Part shown: piece by piece, positions 49,063 to 58,023 of the stretch
Numbering within the stretch: position 1 is the first letter of the stretch
How the letters are laid out: every line of letters begins with the position of its first letter
Assembly: GCA_963675135.1 (NCBI GenBank)
Contig: OY776130.1
Location: 24,916,001-24,980,000, forward strand
Direction: 5' to 3'
DNA from: Galeopsis tetrahit
Taxonomy: Eukaryota; Streptophyta; Magnoliopsida; Lamiales; Lamiaceae
DNA length: 64,000 nt
The notes under the pieces: model-generated
The model's input: the letters and a program-made list of their open reading frames with translations, nothing else
Databases searched by the model: none
Told to the model about the DNA's origin: nothing
Program-made: the position numbers and the translations under genes

Positions 49063-49755
49063 ATGTCATCCTCTTCAGACTCCATTTCCATGGAGAGTTC
49101 TACCTCCGATTCGTTTCCCATATTTCTCGTAACCGACCAAGCTTTGGAGGATAAAATTTCTGGGCCTTCAATTCTTAGTTTTGAGCGTGTTGCCGCTTTC
49201 CTTCGTTCTGGGATCTTCCCCGCCGACTATTCCGTTAGGGCTGCTCATAAAAAAGAGCGCCCTAACTTTCCAGGTCAAAATACCTTAGCCTTTTGGGAGG
49301 CTCAACTAAAAGCGGGTCTCCGTTTCCAAATCCATCCTTACCTCTGCCAAATTTCCGCTTATCTCCGTATACCTTTGAACCAATTTACTCCCAATGCCAT
49401 ACGTGCAATGTTAGGTTTTTATATCCTAATGAAGGGAAATGGTGGGGATCCTTCGGCTCAACTCTTTCTAACCCAGTACGTGTGCAAGTTCGCGGACGGG
49501 TTCTTTTATGCTAGTGGTCGTACCTCCAGGACCGGCAAGTTCATGGAAAAACTCCATGAGGGAGTCCAGGACTGGAAAGACTACTATTTCTTTGTTACAA
49601 ATCCTCTTCCTTGGGAATTTCCTCATGAAGGATGGATTTATGAGAATCCTGGGGTACCCCATCCTCCTCTTTCAATTTGTTCTTCTTTAAACCTGGATGT
49701 GATGAACCACTTAAACGATCATGTCTCTGTTCATGGCTTTTGGTCCTGGATGTAA
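49063..49755 (+). CDS. Extra gene of Tat element, antisense, first coding part (gypsy-type transposon domain)
   Basis: A 230-codon frame from ATG 49,063, on the strand opposite to gag-pol. It starts Ser-rich, then has a compact domain with the pattern LRFQIHPYLCQISAYLRIPLN..QFTPNAIRAMLGF, resembling the plant family annotated as putative gypsy type transposon domain (Transposase_28). Such antisense extra frames between pol and the 3' LTR are known from Tat-lineage elements; their role is not established. The frame runs into TAA at 49,753-49,755. An intron is likely here, with an acceptor TTGTGCAG at 49,918, but no GT donor in the correct phase was found, so the first splice may be disrupted or use another site. 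Confidence 0.65.
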   Translation: MSSSSDSISMESSTSDSFPIFLVTDQALEDKISGPSILSFERVAAFLRSGIFPADYSVRAAHKKERPNFPGQNTLAFWEAQLKAGLRFQIHPYLCQISAYLRIPLNQFTPNAIRAMLGFYILMKGNGGDPSAQLFLTQYVCKFADGFFYASGRTSRTGKFMEKLHEGVQDWKDYYFFVTNPLPWEFPHEGWIYENPGVPHPPLSICSSLNLDVMNHLNDHVSVHGFWSWM

Positions 49756-49918
49756 TGGGTATCTGTAAAAATCCTAGAGCTCTCTCTCATTTTGGTTTTG
49801 GTCGCTCCGATTAACCTTTAGGTCCCGATGATGGTAATACCATTTCCTTTCCTGAGTAGTGTCTTCCGAATTGGAGATGCCTTGTTTATTTAATGTCGTT
49901 TCATATTTCTTTGTGCAG

Positions 49919-51147
49919 CTATGAGTTGGTTAACTCAGATTTCGCGTGATGCTGCCCCTCTCTCAATGGTTAATAAGTCTCCGGCTCCTGCAAGTTCTTC
50001 GAAAGCTCAAATTCCTCCTTCCCCAGTGGAACCTGCCACTGGGTCCGTTGCTAAGCGTACCCGTTCCTCTACCGAGAAAGCCATGGTTTCTGCATTGCCT
50101 CCTGTCTCCGATGCTTCTAAGAAGAAGAAATCCAAAACCAAATCCTCTCTGCCTAATGTCGCTTCCGATGCTCCAGATGAGATCAATGTCAATCATCTCT
50201 TGGCTTTTATAGAACGTTACACTCCGACTCCTGCCACTGAGGCCCTTAATGCTCTGTCCTTCGGCGAACGGGTTGTGCATGCCGCTCATAGCTTTACCCA
50301 GGTATTCTCTTCGTGCAAATACATTTCTAAGAAATTTTAATAAGAAAGAGTGCACTTGTCTTAATTCTTTAGATAATTCATTTTGTAGTTTGGTCTTCTG
50401 TTCTCCAACGTGTCCGAACGAGCTCTTCAGTCCCTCCAACTGGTGGATGATATCCACAGTCAAGTAGAGTTGGAGAAGGTGAAGAAGGATATTCTCGAAG
50501 CAGAGTTACATGATGCTAATCAGAGGTGTAAAGTACTCCAAACAACGCTCTCGGGGGAGATTTCTTCGTTGAAGCAAGAGTTCGGTAAACGGGTGGAACA
50601 GCTGGAAGTCACTCTTCCTCAAGCTGGTATGAATTTGTGCCTAGACTCCCTGTTTACCTCTGCCGCAGGTCAAAAATTTCTAGGTACCTTGCATCAGGAG
50701 TGGCTGGAGGCCTTTCTTCGAAGTAGCAGCTTTTTGGGAGCGATGGGCGCGTATATCCCACATTTCATTGATCATGGATTTTCCAACGCTGTGGCCGAAC
50801 ATTCCGCTCCGAGATTTAATGGTCAGTATACCCGTGCCCTCCAGTTAGATGAACTGGACACTCCCCCTAAGTTCCCTGGAGATGCCAAAGAAGACATCAA
50901 TACTCCCTGGTGGTTACCTGGGATGAGGAAGGCGATCTTAGAGTTGAAGGATGCTTCCCTGAAATTAGATGATCTTACGCCGGCGAAGGATATGGCTTTC
51001 CCTATCCATGTGGAAAACCCCACTCCAGTGGCTACCGTGGCAGCGGGTGCTTTGATGGAAAAGGCAGAGGGAGGCGATTCCAGTGGGCGAGCTGAGGAGG
51101 CAGGGGAAGGTTCCGAGGGGAAGAATGATGTTACCCTCTCTTCATAA
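49919..51147 (+). CDS. Extra gene of Tat element, antisense, second and third coding parts
   Basis: Exon 49,919-50,301 encodes a Ser/Lys-rich linker (ATGSVAKRTRSSTEKA, KKKKSKTKSS) and a helical FGERVVHAAHSFTQ end. A GT-AG intron (50,302-50,388) joins in phase 0 to exon 50,389-51,147 (FGLLFSNVSERALQ), which continues with a coiled coil (QVELEKVKKDILEAEL) and an E/G-rich tail to TAA 51,145-51,147. The join keeps the frame and the helix character, so I regard the intron as real. The polypeptide probably belongs with the upstream domain at 49,063-49,755 as one protein. No catalytic motif was recognised. Confidence 0.6.
50302..50388 (+). other. Intron in the antisense gene of the Tat element
   Basis: 87 bp, donor CAG|GTATTC, acceptor TTTTGTAG|TT, phase 0. 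The presence of an intron readable only on the plus strand means a genomic minus-strand transcript would not remove it. Confidence 0.7.
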
Positions 51148-51612
51148 CTTTGATTCTCTGATAACACTTTGGTACTGTTAAAACACTTTTTATTTTGTTA
51201 AGGCCTCTAAGGCCCTTTTTGGTATTTTCCGGAGACTCCACACTCTGAGGTTTTTCTGTGGAGGACTTAGGCATGGTGCCTTAAGTCTTGAATATTTCTG
51301 CTTTTCTTCCGCTTAATATCGTACCTGCACATTTATCACTTGGCATGCATATATATATATATATCTCTGACTCTATTATTAGATGTGTAACGTAATATCC
51401 GTCCTGCTTATGAATTTAACATGTTTTCAGCGTTTTCTTGACACGTAAAGGCTCTAAAGCTCCTAGAAGAACCTTAATGAGAAGATAGGATTCATATCCC
51501 TGCACTTACTTGGTGATTTGCTAATGTTTCCAGTCTTTCTCTTAACACTAGAGTTTTAGGGATTATCCTCTCCCCTAGGTCAGAATTCGTAGGGATTATA
51601 CTCTCCCTTAAG
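51148..51612. other. Non-coding zone after the antisense gene
   Basis: No gene was seen. It is likely the 3' UTR of the antisense gene. It contains an (AT)n run near 51,347-51,363 and, towards the right, copies of the AGGGATTATACTCTCCC motif that also interrupt the minisatellite. Confidence 0.5.
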
Positions 51613-52162
51613 TTGTTTATACTCGTGAGAGTTGTTTATACTCGTAAGAGTTGTTTATACTCGTAAGAGTTGTTTATACTCGTAAGAGTTAGTTTATACT
51701 CGTAAGAGTTGGTTTATACTCGTAAGAGTTAGTTTATACTCGTAAGAGTTCTTAGGGATTATACTCTCCCTGAAGTTTAGAATGTTTAGGGATTATACTC
51801 TCCCAAAAGTTAGAATTTGTAGGGATTATACTCTCCCTTAAGTTGTTTATACTCGTAAGAGTTAGTTTATACTCGTAAGAGTTAGTTTATACTCGTAAGA
51901 GTTAGTTTATACTCGTAAGAGTTGGTTTATACTCGTAAGAGTTGTTTATACTCGTAAGAGTTAGTTTATACTCGTAAGAGTTAGTTTATACTCGTAAGAG
52001 TTGGTTTATACTCGTAAGAGTTAGTTTATACTCGTAAGAGTTGTTTATACTCGTAAGAGTTAGTTTATACTCGTAAGAGTTAGTTTATACTCGTAAGAGT
52101 TGGTTTATACTCGTAAGAGTTGGTTTATACTCGTAAGAGTTGGTTTATACTCGTAAGAGTTT
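51613..52162. repeat. Minisatellite of 19-20 bp units
   Basis: Roughly 23 copies of TTTATACTCGTAAGAGTTG or the 20 bp forms ending TTAG or TTGG, in two runs (51,613-51,750 and 51,842-52,162) separated by copies of GGGATTATACTCTCCC. Each unit contains ACTC-GTAA-GAGT, a four-pair stem with a GTAA loop. Tat/Ogre-type elements often carry tandem repeats between pol and the 3' LTR. Confidence 0.95.
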
Positions 52163-52721
52163 TGAGAGTCGCTAGGGATAGGGTTTATCGACGGTTAATC
52201 ATGTCTTCCGCTGCTGTACCCCCTACTCCCCCTAGCTTTAGAGGCTGTCGTGAATAAAAACTTTAGGAATTTTTCCTAGGTATTCTCTATTCGGGCATTA
52301 ATGAGTTGGTGTAAATATCTCTATCTCGCAATGTCTCTATCATATTACATTTCAGTTTCCAAAACATATTCGTTATTCCAGCCCTCATTATGCAGGCCCT
52401 TAACAGTTATCTTAACACGGTATTAACATATGAGAAACATTTCATCATAAAATTAGCACATAAGAGTCATCTCATCACAGTATCAACATGCATTTAGCTG
52501 AAATTTTATCAAAACTGGTGCTCCATTGATCAAAAGTGTTTATCAACATAGGCAAATAAGGGGAACCTATGCCGGCCTCATTAAAAACCTCTCTGTGGTA
52601 AAACCCCAAAGGGAAACCCACGTAGAGGGAAAAAGAGTGCCGGTGAAGCAATTATTCGAATAAGAAATAAACATTCAAAAGTGTTCATAAAGAGAGAGGA
52701 AGTAGGGGAATAACACCTTCC
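52163..52721. other. Non-coding zone downstream of Tat pol
   Basis: No gene was recognised. It lies between the minisatellite and the stop codon of gag-pol (minus strand). It contains a G/A-rich stretch around 52,600-52,640 but nothing I can assign. Confidence 0.5.
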
Positions 52722-55700
52722 TCAAACATAAAACCTCTTCAAGTGGCACACGTTCCATGGCCTTAGTATCTCTTTCCCTGTCATGTCTTGGAGCTTGTAT
52801 GCTCCGCCTTTTAGTACCTGTATCACCCTGTACGGACCTTCCCAATTGGGTTCCATCTTCCCAGTGTTCTTCAAGGCATCTGCTCTCTGAAGGACTAAAT
52901 CTCCGACTTTAAAGGAACGAGGGATTACCCTGCGATCATATGCTGCCTTGATCCGACTCTTGTACCTCTCTGCTTTTAATCTTGCCATCTCCCTCTCTTC
53001 ATCTACCAGGTCTAGCGCCTCTCTCATCAATTCTTCATTTCTTTTTTCTTCAAAATAGGTGATCCGGTGCGATTTGAGTCTGGCTTCAGGAGGTATCACT
53101 GTCGCTGCCCCATATACCAAGTAGAAGGGAGATTCGCCCGTAGCTGTTTTAGGGCTGGTCCTGTAGGACCAGAGAACGTTGTCTAACTCCTTCACCCATT
53201 TCCCTCCTACCTCTTCCAATCGCGTTCGAATACCATCCACTAAGATTCTGTTTGTAACTTCCACCTGCCCATTAGCTTGTGGATGGGCTACTGAAGTAAA
53301 CCTCTGTGTAATGTTCCATCTCTCGCAGCATCTCCTTACTTTCTCTCCATTGAATTGCGTTCCGTTGTCGGAAACCAAGATTCTGGGTACTCCAAACCTG
53401 CAACAAATATGTCTAGCAAGGAAAAGAATTACATTGTCTTCTTCGATTTTGGCTAAGGGCACAACCTCTACCCATTTACTGAAATAATCTACGGCTACTA
53501 TCAAAAATTTTCTCCCTCCTTGGATGACCTTGCTCACATAATATATGGGCTGTTGTGTGGAACCTTCCTCTTTCATCAAGGCAGTACTCAGAGAATGTTC
53601 CCCTACTGAGAGGTATAGGAGTAGAACATCTCCCTGAGTGGGCTTGGTTAACTTCGGGAGTTGTTCTAGATGGAGCTTCAATTCCTCAAAAGCCTTCTGG
53701 CATTGTTCATCCCATTCGAATCTTGAGCCCTTCCTTAGTGTTCTGAAGAAGTGATGGCTCTTTTCCGCTGATTTTGCTATAAATCTGCTAAGGGCTGCGA
53801 TCCTGCCGTTCAAAGTCTGCAACTCCTTCAGGTTTCGAGGGGGTTGCATGTCAAGGACCGCTTTTACCTTGGCAGGGTTAACCTCTATTCCTCTTTGCGT
53901 CACCATATATCCGAGAAATTTCCCTGAACCTACTCCAAAGGAACATTTAGCGGGGTTAAGTTTGATACCGTTCTTTCTAATTACCTGAAATATTTCCTTC
54001 AGGTCATCAATGTGTTCCTCTGCTTTGATGCTTTTAGCTAGCATGTCGTCTACGTAAACCTCCATATTTCTCCCTATCTTACCTCGGAAAACCGAGTCTA
54101 CCATCCTTTGATAGGTGGCTCCTGCATTTATTAGTCCGAACGACATACGTACATAACCAAAAGTACCACACGTTGCAATAAAGCATACCTTGGGTACATC
54201 GAGGGGGTTCAAATGGATTTGATGGTACCCCTGATAAGCATCCATCATGCTGAGCAATTCGAACCCGGATGTGGCATCCACCAATTGATCAATCCTAGGC
54301 AGGGGATAGTGATCTTTAGGGCAAGCTTTGTTCAAGTCTCTGAAGTCGATGCACATCCTCCATTTGCCGGCTCCCTTAGATACCAGCACTGCATTCGAGA
54401 GCCACTCAGGGAACTGTACTCTCTTCACGTGCCCGGCATTCAACAATTTATCGATTTCCTCTTTTACAATGAGGTTCTTCTCTTTGCCGAAGTTCCTCAA
54501 CTTCTGTTTCACGGGCCTAGCTTTGGGATCCACATTCAGGTGGTGCACTGCTATTTCTGGAGGGATACCCGTCATATCCGTCGCCGTGAATGCGAAGATG
54601 TCTGCATTCTCCTGGAGGGTGAGTATCATCTTTCTCTGGAGCTCAGGGTTCATATTCGTACCTATCCTGGTTGTAAATCCCTCTCTTCCTGGGTAGAGCT
54701 CGATGCTCATTAACTCTTCGTCCGCCTTAGCCTTGGGTTGCTCTTGCACTAGCTCGCCCACTTTCTGTTTCTTCAGCTCAGGGTCTTCGCCCTTAAATCT
54801 CTCCATTCCTCTGAATACAGCCCTGTCTGCTATCTTGACCGATTCCACGTAACACTTCCTTGCCTGATATTGATCACCACATATCTCTCCCACACCCCCC
54901 AAGGCAGGGAACTTCATCTTCATGTGGAAGGTGGAGATCACTGCCTGAAAAATATTCAAGCTTGGCCTTCCCATTACTACATTATAGGAGGATGGGACAT
55001 CTACAATCAGGAACTCTATGACTTGTACTCGACGGTTAGGGGCAACTTCTAACCCTACTTGTAGTAACGCTGAACCGAGGGGTTGAATAGCTCCCCCTGA
55101 GAATCCATAAAGAGCGGTTTCCACCGGTCTAAGCTTTATATTCAGGTCCATCTTTTTAAAGCACTCCAAAAACATGATATCGGCAGAGCTTCCAGTATCT
55201 ACAAAAATCCTTGCTACATCGTATCCCGCTATATCCGTAGTAATGACTAATGCGTCATTATGAATCTCTCTGGGTTCCCCTGCGTCTTCTGGCCCGAAAT
55301 GGATGTCCGGACCTTCTGCCATCTTTCCCACCTCATGGTGCTCTACATTCCTCTCGTTCTTCAGCGACCGAACGCTCTGCTTTCTCTGCCTGAAGGAATC
55401 CCCATCAGCGGGGCCTCCCATAATCATGTGGATAGTTCCCCTCTTCTGGGGAGGGGGTGGTGGCTCCTCATTGCCCTTCCTCTGATTTCTTCTATCATCT
55501 TCCTGCTTCCCCTCAGGGTCCTTTCTCTTCTGACCCCTAGGGCCTTGTCGGTCTCTGAAAATAAACTCTTTCAGGTGACCTGCCTGAATCATCCTCTCTA
55601 TCTCATCCTTCAGATGCCAACATTGGTTGGTATCGTGGCCATAATCGTTATGGAACCTGCAGAATTTGTTTGACTTAGGATTTTGGGGACCTCTGCTTCT

Positions 55701-57179
55701 TGAATAGGGGAATTTCATATCCGGATGATCCCCTGCCACCTCTAGGACTTCGGCTGGCTCTATCCTCAAAGGGGTATATCTCTTTGCCCCTCTCCTGGGG
55801 TTCCAGGGTGCAGCTTCCTCTCTTCTTACACTTTCCAATCTTCTGGAGCTCCGATATCTATCTGGACTTGGCCTCCTAAGCGGAATTTCCTTCCTCCTTT
55901 CTCCATTACCCACTATCGTGCGGGTCTCCGAGCGCTTGGCTTTTCTTACCTCTTCCAGGGTGAGGTATTTTTCTGCCCTCCTTAACAATTCATCAAAAGT
56001 CCGAACTGGCTTCTTGGCTAGAGACGTGAACAGATCTCCATCTCTTAACCCGTTGGTAAGGGCGTTAATCTTAACCTCTGAGGAGGCTGTAGGTACTTCC
56101 AGAGCTGCTTGGTTGAATCTTTTTAGGAAAGCCCTCAAGCTCTCATTCTCTCCCTGACGCATGTTGAATAAGGTAAGGGTAGCTCTAGGCTGTCTCCTAG
56201 CGCTGGCGAATTGATGCAGGAACAATTCGCTGAATTCAGACCACGAGTGCACAGTGTCTGGTCCCAGTTGAGTGAACCATTGCTGTGCAGCCTTAGACAG
56301 AGTGGTCAAGAACACTCTGCACTTAACGCCCTCTCCATATCGATGTAATAGAGCAGCATTCTCAAACCTCATCAGGTGCTCGTACGGGTCCGTGGTGCCA
56401 TCATATTCAAAGTTCAAAGGTTTGAAATTAGAGGGCAGTTCATCTTGCAAAATACTAAATGAGAATTGATATCCAGTGGTATAAGAGGGTTTACTTACAT
56501 TGTCAGTAATATGTTTCTGTATATCCCTCATCTCCTTCCGCAAGGCCTGTATCTGATCACTGACGGCTCCTTGATACGTGTCGTCCGTGCTTTCTCCCAT
56601 CCCTGTATCCAGGGTGGTATCCCCAAGGACCCTTTCCACATCCCTCCGAGGGGGTCTTTCCAGGATGCTCCTTTCAGCCTGGGAAGGTACCTTTTCTTCT
56701 GGGTTTCGAGGGGGATCCTCGTTCCTGGAAGGGACTGGAACCGAGTCAATGACCTGCTCTGGTGGATTTGGGCGTGTGCCCTTATGAGTAGGTTCGGGAG
56801 GGCGGAGTCCTCGAGCCGCAATTATTCTTTCCACTGATTGTGCGATCATTTCATCCAACTGATCTCGAGAGACAGTCAGGAGTTCCGGTTGAGCGCTAGG
56901 GTTATCCCTATTGATTCCACTCCCGGAAGCTCCCGAGGTGCCTGGTACATCTCCCTCCAGAGCAGGAGGGATATCCTCCGACGTATGATCTACAGACTGT
57001 TTCCCTAGATTTCGATTTAAGGGAAACCCTGGAGGAGGAATGTCTTCTGGTGTATGATCCACGGGTCGTTTCCCTAAATTTCGATTTAAGGGAAACCCTG
57101 GAGGAGGCGGAGGAAGAGGAGGAGGAGTAGAATCTCCTTTCTCCTTCATCTGCTTCGATAAGTCGTGTCCTCCACCCAT
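52722..57179 (-). CDS. Tat-type gypsy gag-pol, 1,485 codons, RNase H and INT zinc domain deleted
   Basis: A single open frame, start ATG at 57,179 (MGGGHDLSK). In order: proline-rich N-terminus with a duplicated PPPGFPLNRNLGK segment; Gag core (FLTTLSKAAQQWFTQL, about 290-310); Cys/His region (CRFHNDYGHDTNQCWHLKDE); protease DTGSS (about 660); RT with CIDFRDLNKACPKDHYPLPR and YVDDM (about 1042); start of RNase H region (QQPIYYVSKV). At about residue 1,220 the frame jumps to the integrase core (VDYFSKW, DNGTQF about 1,271, GQVEV), then the C-terminal chromatin/DNA-binding-like region (GPYRVIQVLKGGAYKL). Missing are RNase H and the integrase HHCC domain; the DDE residues remain. The deletion keeps the frame, so the protein may still be made, but cannot support full reverse transcription alone. 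Confidence 0.93.
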   Translation of the reverse strand: MGGGHDLSKQMKEKGDSTPPPLPPPPPGFPLNRNLGKRPVDHTPEDIPPPGFPLNRNLGKQSVDHTSEDIPPALEGDVPGTSGASGSGINRDNPSAQPELLTVSRDQLDEMIAQSVERIIAARGLRPPEPTHKGTRPNPPEQVIDSVPVPSRNEDPPRNPEEKVPSQAERSILERPPRRDVERVLGDTTLDTGMGESTDDTYQGAVSDQIQALRKEMRDIQKHITDNVSKPSYTTGYQFSFSILQDELPSNFKPLNFEYDGTTDPYEHLMRFENAALLHRYGEGVKCRVFLTTLSKAAQQWFTQLGPDTVHSWSEFSELFLHQFASARRQPRATLTLFNMRQGENESLRAFLKRFNQAALEVPTASSEVKINALTNGLRDGDLFTSLAKKPVRTFDELLRRAEKYLTLEEVRKAKRSETRTIVGNGERRKEIPLRRPSPDRYRSSRRLESVRREEAAPWNPRRGAKRYTPLRIEPAEVLEVAGDHPDMKFPYSRSRGPQNPKSNKFCRFHNDYGHDTNQCWHLKDEIERMIQAGHLKEFIFRDRQGPRGQKRKDPEGKQEDDRRNQRKGNEEPPPPPQKRGTIHMIMGGPADGDSFRQRKQSVRSLKNERNVEHHEVGKMAEGPDIHFGPEDAGEPREIHNDALVITTDIAGYDVARIFVDTGSSADIMFLECFKKMDLNIKLRPVETALYGFSGGAIQPLGSALLQVGLEVAPNRRVQVIEFLIVDVPSSYNVVMGRPSLNIFQAVISTFHMKMKFPALGGVGEICGDQYQARKCYVESVKIADRAVFRGMERFKGEDPELKKQKVGELVQEQPKAKADEELMSIELYPGREGFTTRIGTNMNPELQRKMILTLQENADIFAFTATDMTGIPPEIAVHHLNVDPKARPVKQKLRNFGKEKNLIVKEEIDKLLNAGHVKRVQFPEWLSNAVLVSKGAGKWRMCIDFRDLNKACPKDHYPLPRIDQLVDATSGFELLSMMDAYQGYHQIHLNPLDVPKVCFIATCGTFGYVRMSFGLINAGATYQRMVDSVFRGKIGRNMEVYVDDMLAKSIKAEEHIDDLKEIFQVIRKNGIKLNPAKCSFGVGSGKFLGYMVTQRGIEVNPAKVKAVLDMQPPRNLKELQTLNGRIAALSRFIAKSAEKSHHFFRTLRKGSRFEWDEQCQKAFEELKLHLEQLPKLTKPTQGDVLLLYLSVGEHSLSTALMKEEGSTQQPIYYVSKVIQGGRKFLIVAVDYFSKWVEVVPLAKIEEDNVILFLARHICCRFGVPRILVSDNGTQFNGEKVRRCCERWNITQRFTSVAHPQANGQVEVTNRILVDGIRTRLEEVGGKWVKELDNVLWSYRTSPKTATGESPFYLVYGAATVIPPEARLKSHRITYFEEKRNEELMREALDLVDEEREMARLKAERYKSRIKAAYDRRVIPRSFKVGDLVLQRADALKNTGKMEPNWEGPYRVIQVLKGGAYKLQDMTGKEILRPWNVCHLKRFYV

Positions 57180-57220
57180 TTAAGTACGGAATTTTTCTCA
57201 CGCCTTAGCTTAAAAGTTTT

Positions 57221-57235
57221 CCACAGACGGCGCCA
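57221..57235 (-). promoter_or_regulatory. Primer binding site of the Tat element
   Basis: On the minus strand TGGCGCCGTCTGTGG begins two bases after the 5' LTR end. It starts TGG, complementary to a tRNA CCA end. I do not assign the tRNA; comparison with plant tRNA 3' ends would decide. Confidence 0.8.
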
Positions 57236-57237
57236 GT

Positions 57238-58018
57238 TGATGCGTCGAAAAAGAACGCTTACGGATGTCAATCGTTCCTTTGCGAGCACTGCTAATCACG
57301 AGTATGAATCACGTGTTTATCCTTGGCAAAACTTCAAAGAAATCTCCTTGGAAATCCACAAATGACCTGCAAAAGTACGCCGGAGGGGGGCTCCGGCGTA
57401 GAAGCTCCGACGCTCAAGTCAGATTCAATCGTTGGCGAAATCAAAGAGGAATTCCCCTGTATGTCTAGGGAAATTCCGGCGAATATAGTGGAGTTTCTCC
57501 TCCAATCAGTGTACAATTCGTGTAAAAGTATGTAAAGTATGTATTCTGTAAAAAACGTATGTATTTGTTTAAGAACCTAACCAAGAATAGGGAAATAACC
57601 TCGTTTATATACCTGGCCCCTCTCTCTGCGGAGAGGGGAAGACTTCTTCTCCCTATATTCTCGGCCCATCCCCGTAAATCCGGCCTCAAATCCCTAAGGA
57701 CTCGGCCTCTCTCCCTGAAGACTTGGTTCTTCAGCTTATCGGCTCCTACTTTCGTGGGTTTGAACTATTCCTTTGACTTGGCTAAGAAAGATGGACTATA
57801 CATTCCATATTTGGGCCGGACAACTTCAAGCCCAAGGGCTATTAATCTCTTCAAATATGGGCCAAAGGCCCACTCACCCTGATATCTCTAATTTCCCTAC
57901 TTAAGCCCAGGGGTGTATTAATCCTGTTTCTTCGACGTATTGACCTAATCACAACTATCATAATTTATCCCGTTTCCACGTGTCGACTTCTCAGAGAGCG
58001 ACATATTTATCTACATCA
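57238..58018 (-). repeat. 5' LTR of the Tat element (781 bp)
   Basis: Identical in length to 47,766-48,546 with two substitutions. TATA box (minus strand) at 57,604-57,611. Followed on the plus strand by the target duplication ATGTG and the remainder of element B's RT. Confidence 0.95.
57604..57611 (-). promoter_or_regulatory. LTR TATA box (Tat element, 5' LTR)
   Basis: TATATAAA on the minus strand, about 400 bp into the LTR in element orientation. It is the probable promoter for the gag-pol RNA. Confidence 0.6.
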
Positions 58019-58023
58019 ATGTG
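58019..58023 (+). repeat. Target site duplication, right copy (ATGTG)
   Basis: Matches 47,761-47,765 and directly follows LTR terminus CATCA. Confidence 0.93.

Larger units (their letters stand above)
47766..58018 (-). mobile_element. Tat-type Ty3/gypsy element, complete ends, minus strand (10,253 bp)
   Basis: A young nested insertion with two 781 bp LTRs, PBS, PPT and 5 bp target duplication. In element orientation the order is 5' LTR (57,238-58,018), PBS, gag-pol (57,179 to 52,722), a non-coding zone with a minisatellite, an extra gene on the opposite strand (49,063-51,147), PPT, 3' LTR (47,766-48,546). A Gag of the long Tat kind and an antisense extra gene between pol and the 3' LTR are known features of Tat/Retand/Ogre relatives. 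RNase H and the integrase N-terminus are missing, so it is non-autonomous. Confidence 0.93.

Noticed and set aside
51613..52162. CRISPR array
   Set aside because: Direct repeats without unique spacers, in a plant retrotransposon; it is a minisatellite.
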